Positions 24,814 through 34,792 are shown, numbered from the stretch's first letter. The stretch is 64,000 nucleotides of DNA from JADGHX01 sp963837755 (GCA_963837755.1 CAWIOP010000004.1:620001-684000); one strand, 5' to 3'. Notes: generated from the sequence alone by a model not told the origin. Program-made: numbers and translations.

Positions 24814-25257
24814 GTGAACACGATCAACCCACTCATTTATGCCCTGATTTTCGCGGCGCTCGCGCTGTTGAATTACCTGATGCAGCGGCTTGCAAAGCGG
24901 CTGAAGGAGCAGCCACCGCCGGAGCAAAAAGCGCCGCAGGCGCGCGAGCGGACGGTTGCGGAAGTTACGCGGCGCGCGCGCGGTGACAAGCCGGCGTCCC
25001 CGGCGCAGGAGCCGCGTGAGCGGCGCAAGCCGCGCGAATCGGCCAGGCAGCGCGAACCGGCCGAGCCGCGCGAGTTGCGCGAATGGCGCGACCGCCTTCG
25101 CCGCGCTCAGGCGCCAACCTCCCCGACAGCCCCGCCCCGGTGCCATGTGGGTGCAAGGGCGTTCCTGTCGGGCCGGCAGAATCTGCGGCGCGCCATTGTC
25201 ATCAGGACGGTGCTGGGTCCCTGCCGCGCGCAGGAGCCGCACGATGCCGATCGCTGA
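24814..25257 (+). CDS. Hypothetical single-span membrane protein of the floA operon
   Basis: 147 residues from a GTG with GGAAG 9 nt upstream. One membrane helix lies near the N-terminus ('PLIYALIFAALALLNYLMQ'), followed by a long Arg/Pro/Glu-rich charged region (about 35-105) and a short C-terminal block 'GRQNLRRAIVIRTVLGPCRA'. That last block has the look of a conserved motif in small proteins encoded after nfeD-floA pairs. It lies 11 bp after floA, so it is probably part of the same membrane-microdomain operon. Function unknown. Confidence 0.65.
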   Translation: MNTINPLIYALIFAALALLNYLMQRLAKRLKEQPPPEQKAPQARERTVAEVTRRARGDKPASPAQEPRERRKPRESARQREPAEPRELREWRDRLRRAQAPTSPTAPPRCHVGARAFLSGRQNLRRAIVIRTVLGPCRAQEPHDADR

Positions 25258-25644
25258 GATCCAACTCCCGTCGCCTGGCATGCCACGGCGGCCGAGCGGT
25301 GCGCTTCTTACATCGGAACCGCGCGCCGGGTTCGATCTTGTTCGAGCCGCCGTGAGGCGGGCCGGACTCTGATTGGGAGAAGGCCGCAGTAGACGGCTGT
25401 TACCCGGACAGGCTTCCGGGGTGGGGAAGGCGCGGCCGGCGGCTCCCGCCTGGCGCGCGGGCCCGCCCCGCCGAGGAGGCACTCCACATTCCGACGATCC
25501 GGCCGAGCGAGCAGCGGCTCGGGCGGCTACCATGCGCCGCTCGTGGGCGGGGCGGGCCGAGAATTCATGAGGACGTGGTTTGGGCGGCCGACGCGCGCGA
25601 TTTCGCCCGGCACTGACGATCAATCACTCACGGCAAGGCTTTCC
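25258..25644. other. Intergenic stretch, no gene seen
   Basis: About 390 bases of very GC-rich sequence between the floA operon and the truncated nhaD copy. Short open frames exist but no recognisable protein or RNA. The nhaD-copy promoter should lie near 25560-25640. Confidence 0.4.
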
Positions 25645-25920
25645 ATGCGTATCTGGACAAGAACACTGCTGCTGCTGCTGGCACTCACGCCCGTGACGGC
25701 CGTGGCAGCCGAGGCGGCGCTGAATCTCACAACGACCGGGCTGGGGTTCAGTGCGCTCGCTGTATTTGCCATCGCTTACCTCTTCGTGATCGCAGAGGAG
25801 ACGACGGAGCTCCGTAAGTCGATTCCCGTCGTGCTCGCGGCCGGCCTGGTGTGGCTACTGGTGGCGATCGCTTCGAGGCAGCACGGCTGCGCAGATCCAC
25901 ATGTTCGACAACAGCACTGA
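25645..25920 (+). pseudogene. nhaD-like 5' copy, truncated
   Basis: From ATG 25645 the frame encodes a signal-like start, then 'LNLTTTGLGFSALAVFAIAY' and 'LFVIAEETTELRKSIPVVLA', closely parallel to the start of the full NhaD 0.45 kb downstream ('LTSTGVGFLALAVFVIAYLL', 'VIAEEFTELRKSKPMIVAAG'). It diverges after 'LVAIASRQHG' and stops at 25920, giving about 91 residues with two membrane helices. It looks like a partial duplication whose 3' end was lost. Confidence 0.6.
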
Positions 25921-26098
25921 GTCGCCCGGCGGAGCGCCCGCTGCCCAACTCGTCTTTCGTATGCGCAGCGCGAAGCTCGTCGAGCCGGATCTCCAGACGC
26001 TCCTCACACACAGCCCGGAGTGGGCGAAGCCGGTGGTGGCGGCGGCTTTGCGAGCCGGCACGCCAGCGCGCAGCGTGCGGGCGAAGAAGAAGCGATGA
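25901..26098 (+). CDS. Small hypothetical protein coupled to nhaD
   Basis: 65 residues: 'MFDNSTESPGGAPAAQLVFR', 'KLVEPDLQTLLTHSPEWAKP', ending in a basic tail 'ARSVRAKKKR'. Its stop overlaps the nhaD ATG (ATGA), so translation may be coupled, and its start overlaps the end of the truncated nhaD copy. No family recognised; soluble and basic. It could instead be filler left by the duplication. Confidence 0.35.
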   Translation: MFDNSTESPGGAPAAQLVFRMRSAKLVEPDLQTLLTHSPEWAKPVVAAALRAGTPARSVRAKKKR

Positions 26099-27516
26099 GG
26101 CGTCCACGGGTCGGGGCGGCAATGGCCGTCTGCATGCTGCCTCTGGCATTCGTGCCAATGACGGCTTCCGCAGCCTCCGCCACGCCGGATCTCACCAGCA
26201 CGGGAGTGGGTTTCCTCGCACTCGCCGTGTTCGTGATCGCGTACCTCCTGGTGATCGCCGAAGAGTTCACCGAGCTGCGCAAGTCGAAACCCATGATCGT
26301 GGCCGCCGGCGTGCTCTGGACGCTCGTCGCAATCGCCTGGCAAATGCACGGCATCGAGGGCGCGGAACAGGCGCTAAAGCACAATCTGCTCGAATATGGC
26401 GAACTGCTGCTGTTCCTGGTGGCGGCCATGACTTACGTCAACACGCTCGAGGAACGCCAGGTATTTGCCGCCCTGCGCAGCTGGCTGCTCGCGCGCCGTT
26501 TGTCGCTGCGGTCGGTGTTCTGGATGACGGGCCTGATGGCGTTCCTGCTGTCGCCCGTGCTCGACAATCTGACCACGGCGCTGGTGATGGGCGCCGTGGC
26601 ACTGGCCATGGGCCGCGGCAACCCCGCTTTCATCGCGCCGGCGTGCATCAACATCGTCGTCGCCGCGAATGCCGGCGGCGCATTCAGCCCGTTCGGCGAC
26701 ATCACCACACTGATGGTGTGGCAGAAGGGGCTGCTGCGATTCTTCGATTTCTTCGCGTTGTTCCTGCCTTCCCTCGTGAACTGGCTCGTGCCGGCGCTGT
26801 GCATGAGTTTCGCGGTTCCGGCGGGCCAGCCGGCGGCGGACGTGGAACGCACCCGCGTAAAACCGGGCGGCGTTCTCGTGATTGCGCTCTTCGCCGTCAC
26901 GGTCGCCATGACGGTGCTGATGCACCAGTTTGCCCATCTGCCGCCGTTCCTCGGGATGATGACCGGCCTCGGACTGCTGCAGGTGCATGGATACTTCATT
27001 CGCCGCCAGGAGTTACGCGCCGCGCATGGCGCGCCCGCGCAGCCGCCACCACCCGGTTTCAAGCCTGCGCGCAAGCCCTTCGACGTTTTCATCAGCATGA
27101 AGCGCGTCGAGTGGGACACGCTGCTGTTCTTTTATGGCGTAGTGCTTTGCGTGGGAGCCCTGGGCGCGCTGGGTTACCTGGCCGCTCTCTCCCAAGCTTC
27201 CTATGCAGCGCTGGGCCCCACAGTCGCCAACATCCTGGTGGGGGTGGCGTCGTCCGTGATCGACAACATTCCCGTCATGTTCGCCGTGCTCAGCATCGAG
27301 CCGGACATGTCGAAGGGGCACTGGTTGCTCGTGACGCTGACGGCGGGCGTCGGCGGCTCGCTGCTCTCGATCGGCTCCGCGGCCGGCGTTGCGTTAATGG
27401 GCCAGGCTCGCGGGGTCTACACTTTCTTCGCGCACCTCAAATGGATCTGGGCGATCGCACTCGGCTATGCCGCGTCGGTGTGGCTGCATTTCGCCCTGAA
27501 CCGATCGCTGTTCTGA
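26095..27516 (+). CDS. nhaD: NhaD-family Na+/H+ antiporter
   Basis: 473 residues from ATG 26095 with a purine-rich GAAGAAGAAG upstream. It has an N-terminal signal/anchor and about a dozen membrane helices. The ion-transporter superfamily hallmarks are present: 'ELLLFLVAAMTYVNTLEERQ', 'GLMAFLLSPVLDNLTTALVM' and 'NAGGAFSPFGDITTLMVWQ', with a matching second-repeat element 'VASSVIDNIPVMFAVLSIE' and 'GSLLSIGSAAGVALMG'. NhaD exchanges Na+ or Li+ for protons at the inner membrane in alkali or salt stress. Upstream is a truncated copy of its own 5' end. Confidence 0.93.
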   Translation: MRRPRVGAAMAVCMLPLAFVPMTASAASATPDLTSTGVGFLALAVFVIAYLLVIAEEFTELRKSKPMIVAAGVLWTLVAIAWQMHGIEGAEQALKHNLLEYGELLLFLVAAMTYVNTLEERQVFAALRSWLLARRLSLRSVFWMTGLMAFLLSPVLDNLTTALVMGAVALAMGRGNPAFIAPACINIVVAANAGGAFSPFGDITTLMVWQKGLLRFFDFFALFLPSLVNWLVPALCMSFAVPAGQPAADVERTRVKPGGVLVIALFAVTVAMTVLMHQFAHLPPFLGMMTGLGLLQVHGYFIRRQELRAAHGAPAQPPPPGFKPARKPFDVFISMKRVEWDTLLFFYGVVLCVGALGALGYLAALSQASYAALGPTVANILVGVASSVIDNIPVMFAVLSIEPDMSKGHWLLVTLTAGVGGSLLSIGSAAGVALMGQARGVYTFFAHLKWIWAIALGYAASVWLHFALNRSLF

Positions 27517-27541
27517 GCGCGCCTGGCGGGCAACGGGCAGT

Positions 27542-27594
27542 GGGCAAGCGGGCAAGCGGGCAAGCGGGCAAGCGGGCAAGCGGGCAAGCGGGCA
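27542..27594 (+). repeat. 8-bp tandem repeat (GGGCAAGC), about 6.6 copies
   Basis: Six exact copies of GGGCAAGC plus a partial seventh lie in the gap between convergent nhaD and tagH. The unit is not a multiple of three, so it would read as a changing peptide in every frame; it is non-coding here. The array is perfect, so it is young or actively maintained. Confidence 0.95.
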
Positions 27595-27636
27595 TATGAA
27601 GCAGGCCGCGACGGTCGTTCAGCGACCCAACCCGGC

Positions 27637-28974
27637 TCAGCCCGGTTTTTTCTTCAGGGACTCCCGATACGCAATGGAGAAAGCCTCCACGAAGGTGTGG
27701 GGCATGTGCTCCGCGGGTTTCTCCACGAGGTTGCGATAGAAGTCGGCGTAGAGCTCCCACGCCTGCGCCTTGCCGCCGGGGTTCAGCTTGCCGCGGCGGG
27801 CCGCGCGCTCGAAGCGGGCCTCGAGCTCGGCCGGGTCGAGCCGGCCCACGAATTCCACGAACGCTTCCTGCATGGCCTGGGCCACGCCGTTTTCGTGATC
27901 CTTCGCCGTGCTCATCTGCTCGCGCAGCCACTGCACGGCGTCCAGACGCCGCGTCTCGTGCTGGTGAAGAATCGCAACCAGCAGGTCTTCCACGGCCATG
28001 CGCGCGAGCGAGGGGCGCGGGTCGTCCGCGTCCTGCTGGATCTCGATGCGGAACCGGTTGCGGATCTCGTTGCGCGAGCGCTCCAGGTCTTTCAGGCCCA
28101 CGAAGGCTTCGCGGAACAGCTGCCCCACCAGGTGCATGAGGCGCGTCTGTGCGTCTGCCGGGAGTTTCTCGGCGTCGATGCCGGCGCCCCGGCAGAACGC
28201 CTGAAGCCCGGTCTGCACGTCGTAGAGCGCTGGTGCGCTGGCGCTGCCGTTGCGCGGGTCTTTGCCCGCCGCGCGGGCCAGGCGCGCGATGCGCCGGGCG
28301 ACCGCCTCATCATCGGGTTCCAGCTCCGGCTCGGACGGTGCCTCGACAGGGCGGGGCGCGCGTGCCACGGCCTGGCCATAGGCGTTCACGGGGCGGTAAC
28401 CGCCGCTCTGGGCCAGGTCAGGGCCGGCGTCGCGGCCGACCTCGCCCGTCGGGCCCCTTGGGAAGGAGGCGCCTTGGGCCATGGCCCGGGCGGGGGCACT
28501 TTCGGGCAGCCCTTCGGGGATCAGGAGCTGGTCGAGGTCGAGCGAGGCGCCGATGTCGGTCTGGGCGGCGCGACCGACGGTGCGCAAGCCGCGAATGCTG
28601 GTGGGGACGGCGATGGAGTCGGTGCCGGGCGCGGCGGTTTCGGCCGACGCGTCGGCCTCGAGGGCCACACTGACCTGGTAGTCGCCGAACCGGAGGAGGT
28701 CGCCGTTCTGCAGCTTGTGGGGCCCAAGCTTGTGGAGCGCGATGTCGCTATCGTTCACGAAAGCGCCGTTCGTGCTCAGATCTTCGAGGAAATAGTGGCC
28801 CTGGCGAAAGCTCACGCGCACGTGATGCGCGGAGACATAACGCAGGGGGTCGGGCAACACCCAGTCATTGTCCGCGGAGCGCCCAATGGTGCCGCCACCG
28901 ACGCCGAACACGATGCTGCTGCGGTCCCCAAGGGACCGGCGATGATCACTGACAACGCGCAGGTTGAGCGCCAT
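27637..28974 (-). CDS. tagH: FHA-domain protein, TagH-like (type VI secretion associated)
   Basis: 445 residues from ATG 28974 (GAGGG 5 nt upstream; the frame upstream is unconserved). The N-terminal FHA domain (about 1-105) has 'GGTIGRSADNDWVLPDP', 'VSAHHVRVSFRQ' and 'LEDLSTNGAFVNDSDI', the phosphothreonine-binding loops. A Pro/Ala-rich linker (about 110-235) precedes a helical C-terminal domain ('GLQAFCRGAGIDAEKL' to 'FVEAFSIAYRESLKKKPG') typical of T6SS TagH proteins. TagH normally sits with T6SS phosphorylation genes (ppkA, pppA); none is present, so this is an orphan here. Divergent from the DUF1820 gene. Confidence 0.8.
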   Translation of the reverse strand: MALNLRVVSDHRRSLGDRSSIVFGVGGGTIGRSADNDWVLPDPLRYVSAHHVRVSFRQGHYFLEDLSTNGAFVNDSDIALHKLGPHKLQNGDLLRFGDYQVSVALEADASAETAAPGTDSIAVPTSIRGLRTVGRAAQTDIGASLDLDQLLIPEGLPESAPARAMAQGASFPRGPTGEVGRDAGPDLAQSGGYRPVNAYGQAVARAPRPVEAPSEPELEPDDEAVARRIARLARAAGKDPRNGSASAPALYDVQTGLQAFCRGAGIDAEKLPADAQTRLMHLVGQLFREAFVGLKDLERSRNEIRNRFRIEIQQDADDPRPSLARMAVEDLLVAILHQHETRRLDAVQWLREQMSTAKDHENGVAQAMQEAFVEFVGRLDPAELEARFERAARRGKLNPGGKAQAWELYADFYRNLVEKPAEHMPHTFVEAFSIAYRESLKKKPG

Positions 28975-29060
28975 GGCTGCCCTCGTGGGCCACCTCGAAG
29001 TTTCCCCGATTGATTGGCACGGCATCCGCGCACATTCCGTTTCCCCGGTGCGCGCGGACA

Positions 29061-29066
29061 TATAAT
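29061..29066 (+). promoter_or_regulatory. Consensus -10 box before the DUF1820 gene
   Basis: TATAAT, 37 bp before the DUF1820 ATG in the divergent gap with tagH. The -35 position reads only CGTTTC, so the call rests on the perfect -10. Confidence 0.5.
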
Positions 29067-29102
29067 GCCACCCCTAATTTAACAGGCCCCCCCACGGAAC
29101 CC

Positions 29103-29447
29103 ATGGCCGCCAGTCACATTTTCAAGGTCCTCTTTGTGAATCAGGGCAAGGTTTACGAGATCTACGCCCGCAAGGTCGGTCACGGCGCCATGTTCGGCTT
29201 CATCGAGGTGGAGGAGCTCGTGTTCGGCGAGCGTTCCACCGTGGTGGTCGACCCGGCCGAAGAACGCGTCAAGAGCGAGTTCGAGGGCGTCAAGCGCACC
29301 TACCTGCCGCTGCATTCGGTGCTGCGCATCGACGAGGTGAAGAAACAGGGGGTGAGCAAGATCACCAGTTTCGAAGGCGGCAACGTCACCCAGTTTCCCG
29401 TCCCGATGTATTCCTCGGCCCCGGCGGACGTCCCGCCGAAGAAGTAA
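29103..29447 (+). CDS. DUF1820 family protein
   Basis: 114 residues: 'HIFKVLFVNQGKVYEIYARK', 'GMFGFIEVEEL'-like core (here 'AMFGFIEVEELVFGER'), 'VDPAEERVKSEFEGVKRTYL' and 'VLRIDEVKKQGVSKI'. This is the full length and pattern of DUF1820, a cytosolic protein family mainly of gammaproteobacteria with no established function. It lies 18 bp before purL on the same strand, so co-transcription is likely. Confidence 0.88.
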   Translation: MAASHIFKVLFVNQGKVYEIYARKVGHGAMFGFIEVEELVFGERSTVVVDPAEERVKSEFEGVKRTYLPLHSVLRIDEVKKQGVSKITSFEGGNVTQFPVPMYSSAPADVPPKK

Positions 29448-29465
29448 CGACCCCGAAAACAGTAC

Positions 29466-32400
29466 ATGCTCACTCTGCCGGGCGCGCCCGCCCTTTCCCA
29501 GTTTCGAATTGCAAAACTCCTGAATCTGCTGCGTGCGCGCGAGCCTGCGGTCACCGGGCTCAGCTCGCGCTTCGTGCATTTCATCGACACCGCGCGCGCG
29601 CTCGATGCGCCGGAGTCCGGAATTCTCGAGCGGCTGCTCACCTATGGGCCGCGCATGGAGGGTCCAGGCAGCGTTTCGAAGAACGCCTCTGGCGTGAGCG
29701 CTGAAGCCGGCGAGCAGGTTATCGTCGTGCCGCGCGCGGGCACGATTTCGTCATGGTCGAGCAAGGCCACGGATATCGCGCAGGTGTGTGGCCTCGGCGC
29801 CGTGCGGCGCATCGAGCGCGGCATCGCCTACCGCGTCCAGGCGGCTCAGCCTCTGGGCCGTGAGCGGCTCGCGGCGCTTGCCACGGCGCTGTTCGACCGC
29901 ATGACCGAGATGGTGCTGTTCGACACCGCCGCGGCCGCGCAGCTGTTCGACCACGCGAGCCCAAAGCCGCTGGCGCGTGTCTCCATCGCCGCGGGGCGCG
30001 AGTCGCTCGTGAGCGCGAACAAAGAGCTTGGGCTTGCGCTGTCGGCAGACGAGATCGACTACCTGCTCGAGAATTTCCGCCGCCTCGGCCGCGATCCGTC
30101 GGATGTGGAGCTCATGATGTTCGCGCAGGCGAACTCCGAGCACTGCCGGCACAAGATCTTCAACGCAAGCTGGGTGATCGACGGGCAGGCGCAGGAGAAA
30201 TCGCTGTTCGCGATGATCCGCAACACGCACGCGCGCAGCCCGCACGGCGTGCTCTCGGCCTACAAAGACAATGCCGCCGTCATCGAAGGCACGGACGGCG
30301 TGCGCTATTTCCCCGACCCTGCGAACAACGTCTATCGCGGGGTGAGCGAGCCCATCGATATCCTGATGAAAGTGGAGACCCACAATCATCCGACGGCCAT
30401 CTCGCCCTTTCCGGGCGCGGCCACGGGCTCGGGCGGCGAGATTCGCGACGAAGGCGCCACTGGCCTCGGCGCCAAGCCGAAGGCGGGCCTCACCGGCTTC
30501 TCGGTGTCGCACCTGCGCATTCCGGGGTTCGAGCGGCCCTGGGAAGATAGGGCAGGCGAGCGCGCGTTCGGCAAGCCTTCTCGCATCGCGTCCGCGCTCG
30601 ACATCATGATCGAGGGGCCGATCGGCGCGGCGGCGTTCAACAACGAATTCGGACGGCCGGCGATTGCGGGTTACTTCCGCACGTTCGAGTTAGCGGCGCC
30701 GGGTGACGGCGCGAACCGCATTCGGGGGTATCACAAGCCCATCATGATTGCGGGCGGGCTCGGCAACGTGCGCCGGCCGCAGGTGGAGAAGGGCGACGTG
30801 CCCGTGGGCTCGAAGCTCGTCGTGCTGGGCGGGCCGGCCATGCTCATCGGGCTCGGCGGGGGTGCTGCGTCTTCCATGGGCAGCGGCGCGAGCACGGCAG
30901 ATCTCGATTTCGCCTCGGTCCAGCGTGGCAACGCGGAGATGCAGCGCCGCGCGCAGGAGGTCATCGATCGTTGCTGGGCGCTGGGGGATGCGAACCCCAT
31001 GGTGCTCATTCACGACGTGGGTGCCGGCGGATTGTCGAATGCAGTGCCTGAGGTGGTGGCGCACAGCCATCGCGGCGCGCGCGTCGACCTGCGCGCCGTG
31101 CCCAGCGCGGAGCCTGGCATGTCGCCGATGGAAATCTGGTGTAACGAGGCGCAGGAGCGTTACGTGCTCGCGGTGGCGCCAGAGCGCCTGAAGACTTTCG
31201 CGGACATCGCGGAGCGCGAGCGTTCGCCGTTCGCGGTGATCGGCGACATCGACGACACCGGCCGCCTGGTCGTTCACGACTCGCTGTTCAACAACAACCC
31301 CGTGGACATGCCCATCGAGGTGCTCCTCGGCAAGGCGCCGCGCATGACACGCGACGTGACGAGCGTCGCGACGCCGGGCAAGGCGCTCGACCTCTCGCGC
31401 GTCGACCTGAGTGAAGCCGCGTATCGCGTGCTGCGCTTCCCGGCCGTGGCGGACAAGACATTCCTCATCACCATTGGCGATCGCTCGGTGGGCGGCCTCA
31501 TCAGCCGCGACCAGATGGTTGGGCCCTGGCAGGTGCCGGTGAGCGACGTGGCGGTCACGGTGGCCGATTACACCGGCAATGCGGGCGAAGCCATGGCGAT
31601 GGGCGAACGCACACCGGTCGCGGTGCTGAATGGCCCGGCGTCGGGCCGTCTCGCGGTGGCCGAGGCGGTCACCAACATTCTCGCGGCAGACGTCAGCTCG
31701 CTGTCGCAGATTCGCTTGTCCGCAAACTGGATGGCCGCGTGCGGCGAGCCCGGTGAAGACGCCTCGCTCTACGCAACGGTGCATGCCGTCGGCGAAGAGC
31801 TGTGCCCTGCGCTCGGCATCGCCATTCCGGTGGGCAAGGATTCGCTTTCCATGAAAACCACGTGGCGCGATGGGCAGGACACAAAGAGTGTCGTCGCTCC
31901 CGTGTCACTCATCGTGTCGGCGTTCGCCCCGGTGGGCGATGTGCGCAAGACGCTCACGCCACAGTTGCGCACGGATGTCGGCGCCACGTCGCTGTGGCTC
32001 ATCGACCTGGGCGCGGGCCTCAATCGGCTCGGCGCGTCGGCGCTGGCGCAGGTCTATGGCGAAATCGGCGAAACCCCGCCCGATCTCGATGACCCGCAGC
32101 GCCTGAAGTCTTTCGCCGAAGCCCTCACTGAGCTGAAGAACGCCGGTCTCGTGCTCGCCTATCACGACCGCTCGGACGGCGGCCTCTTTGCCACCCTCAC
32201 GGAAATGGCGTTCGCGGGCCACTGCGGCCTCGACATCTCGCTGCCCGCCGCGCGGGGCCCTGCCATCGAGCAATTGTTCGCGGAAGAGCTGGGTGCAGTG
32301 CTTCAGGTTCGCGAGGCGGATGAGGCACGCGTCGCAGCCGTTCTGGCCAAGCATGGCCTCGAACGCTTGAGCCTGCGCGTTGGCAAGCCCGTTCCGTCGA

Positions 32401-33426
32401 ACGACGGCCGCGATGCCACCGGCCTGCGCGTTCGCATCACCGTGGGCGACACGCGCTTCGACGAGGCATGGGTCGACCTGCGCCGCGCATGGTCTGAAAC
32501 GTCATGGCAGCTGCGCCGCCTGCGCGACGACCCCGCCTGCGCAGATGAAGAATTCGCCGCCGTCGCGGCCGCCAGCGACCCCGGCCTGAGCGTCTCGCTC
32601 ACCTTCGACGCCCAGCAAGACATTGCCGCCCCTTATATCGGTAAAGGCGCGCGCCCCACCGTGGCCATCCTGCGCGAGCAGGGCGTGAACAGCCAGGTGG
32701 AAACCGCCGCGTGGCTCGAACGCGCTGGTTTCGAAGCGCACGACGTTCACATGACAGACCTGCTCACGGGCAAGCGCTCGCTCGCAGGCTTCAAGGGAAT
32801 CGTCGCCTGCGGCGGGTTCTCATACGGCGACGTGCTGGGAGCGGGCGAGGGCTGGGCCAAGTCCATCCTGTTCCATCAGGCCGTGCGCGACGACTTCGTT
32901 CGCTTCTTCGAACGCAGCGACAGCTTCGCCCTCGGCTTCTGCAACGGCTGCCAGATGTTCGCAGCATTGAAGAGCCTCATCCCCGGCACCGAACTGTGGC
33001 CGCGTTTCGTCACGAACCGCAGCGAGCAGTACGAAGCGCGCTTCACGATGGTGGAGATTCTGCGACTCGCCCTCCGTGGTGCTCCAGGGCATGACGGGCT
33101 CCTTCCTGCCCATCGCCACCGCGCACGGCGAAGGCCGCGCCGAATTCACCTCCGACGAAGCCGCGGCCGCCTGCTCCAGGAGCGGCCTGGTCGCCATCCG
33201 CTACGTAAACCGCGACCGCACCGTCGCCACCACATACCCGGCAAACCCCAGCGGCTCCCCCTTCGGCATCACCGCCATATCGAACGCCGACGGCCGCGTC
33301 ACCATCATGATGCCGCACCCCGAACGCTCCACGCGCTACATCCAAAACTCCTGGCGCCCCGACAACGCCGGCGAATGGAGCGGCTGGATGCGCCTGTTCG
33401 GAAACGCGCGAAAGTTCGTCGGCTGA
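29466..33426 (+). CDS. purL: Phosphoribosylformylglycinamidine synthase PurL, one frame break
   Basis: The large single-chain FGAM synthase (about 1,320 residues) of purine synthesis, converting FGAR, glutamine and ATP to FGAM. The synthetase half shows 'EHCRHKIFNASWVIDG', 'ETHNHPTAISPFPGAATGSG' and 'GLGGGAASSMGSG'. The glutaminase begins at 'RPTVAILREQGVNSQVE' with the nucleophile Cys in 'GFCNGCQMFAAL'. At about 33065 one extra base after 'TMVEIL' shifts frame; the correct continuation 'SPSVVLQGMTGSFLPIATAH' to 'MMPHPERS' lies in the next frame and ends at 33426. The catalytic His/Glu of the glutaminase lie after the break. In such a gene an assembly error is as likely as a mutation. Confidence 0.93.
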
Positions 33427-33594
33427 TGAAAGTCTGAAGAGCTTCCCTGACGCCACCGCGCCCGGTGACAGTCTTGGATTTTCCGACCTTAGTAGGGACA
33501 ATCGCCCCGAAGCGTGTAACCCACGCCGCATTTGTGTACCCTCGCTGCGCCCACACGACGTGAGCGATCGGCCGACCTCAAGGATGAGCAGCGC

Positions 33595-34791
33595 GTGCCC
33601 CGCAAGAAGAAATTCGGCCCGATACTCGGCATCGGCGCTCTGATCGTCGCGGCGGCCGCCGTAGTCGTGTACGCCAGGCGCGACCGCGACGAAGCCCCCA
33701 CCGCGAACTACACCATCGCCCCCGTCGTCCGCGGCGACATCGTGCAAGCCGTGAACACCACCGGCCAGCTCTCGCCGCTCGTCAGCGTCGAAGTCAGCTC
33801 CCAGATCTCGGGCCTCGTCACGGAGGTCAACGTCGACTTCAACAGCGTCGTGAAGAAAGGCCAGGTGCTCGCCCGCATCGACCCCTCAACGTACGTACAG
33901 CGCGTCAACCAGGCGGAGGCAGACCTGGCAGCCGCGGAGGCCAGCGCCACGCTGGTGAAGCTCAGTGCCAAACGCCTGAAGGACCTGCGCGACAAAGACC
34001 TCGTCACCCAGGCCGACTACGACCAGATCGAGGCACAGCTGGAGCAGTCGCGCGCGTCGCTGCTCACGCGCAAGGCCGCCGTGCAGAACGCGCGCCTCGA
34101 TCTGGACCGTTGCACGCTCACCTCGCCCATCGACGGCATCGTCATCTTCAAGCAGGTGGAAGTCGGCAAGACCGTGGTGTCGAGCTTCAGCGCGCCCACG
34201 CTCTTTGTCATTGCGCAGGACCTGGCGAAGATGCGCATCATCGCGCCCATCAGTGAAGTGGACGTGTGGGCCGTGCACCCCGGCCAGGCGGTCACGTTCA
34301 CGGTCGACGCCATTCCCGACCGCGGCTTCAACGGCCGCCTCACCCAGATTCGAAATCCCTACACCCCGTCGGAGAAACAAACGACGCAGGCCGCGCAGCA
34401 GAGCACCATCACCAACTTCGACGGCGTCATCGAGGTCGACAACTCCGACCTGCTGCTGCGGCCCAGCCTCACGGCGAATGTGTCCATCGTCGTGTCGAAA
34501 ACCGAGAACGCGCTGCGCATCCCCAACGGCGCGTTGCGCGTGCAGGTTCCGCAGAGCCCGGACGCCCCGCGCCCGCCGCCCGCGCCGCCGTCCGAAGAGT
34601 CGGAGGACACCTCCATCGTCTATCGCCTGCCAGGCGGAAACAGGAACGCGACGCCGGAGCCCGTGCTCGTGAAGCTCGGCATCACCGACAACATCAGCAC
34701 GCAGGTGCTCGAAGGGCTGAAGGAGGGCGACACCGTCATCACCGGCATTCCCAGCCGCATCGAGATTCCGCAGCGCCGAGGCCTGTTCTAG
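33595..34791 (+). CDS. Periplasmic adaptor subunit (MacA/HlyD family)
   Basis: 398 residues from a GTG behind AAGGA. An N-terminal anchor helix (about 9-25) is followed by a barrel-sandwich/lipoyl half 'GDIVQAVNTTGQLSPLVSVE', a coiled-coil hairpin (about 105-165), the second half 'CTLTSPIDGIVIFKQVEVGK', and beta-barrel and membrane-proximal domains. A Pro-rich insert 'PDAPRPPPAPPSEESED' interrupts the C-terminal domain. Adaptors of this kind bridge an inner-membrane pump to an outer-membrane channel. The next gene encodes such a channel, overlapping by a few bases, but no MacB-like permease follows. Confidence 0.85.
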   Translation: MPRKKKFGPILGIGALIVAAAAVVVYARRDRDEAPTANYTIAPVVRGDIVQAVNTTGQLSPLVSVEVSSQISGLVTEVNVDFNSVVKKGQVLARIDPSTYVQRVNQAEADLAAAEASATLVKLSAKRLKDLRDKDLVTQADYDQIEAQLEQSRASLLTRKAAVQNARLDLDRCTLTSPIDGIVIFKQVEVGKTVVSSFSAPTLFVIAQDLAKMRIIAPISEVDVWAVHPGQAVTFTVDAIPDRGFNGRLTQIRNPYTPSEKQTTQAAQQSTITNFDGVIEVDNSDLLLRPSLTANVSIVVSKTENALRIPNGALRVQVPQSPDAPRPPPAPPSEESEDTSIVYRLPGGNRNATPEPVLVKLGITDNISTQVLEGLKEGDTVITGIPSRIEIPQRRGLF

Positions 34792-34792
34792 C

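Noticed and set aside
27542..27594. Possible CRISPR array
   Set aside because: Units are 8 bp with no spacers; a simple tandem repeat.
33065..33437. Arg/His-rich C-terminal tail of the unrepaired purL frame
   Set aside because: It is the out-of-frame reading after the one-base break; real PurL sequence continues in the neighbouring frame.
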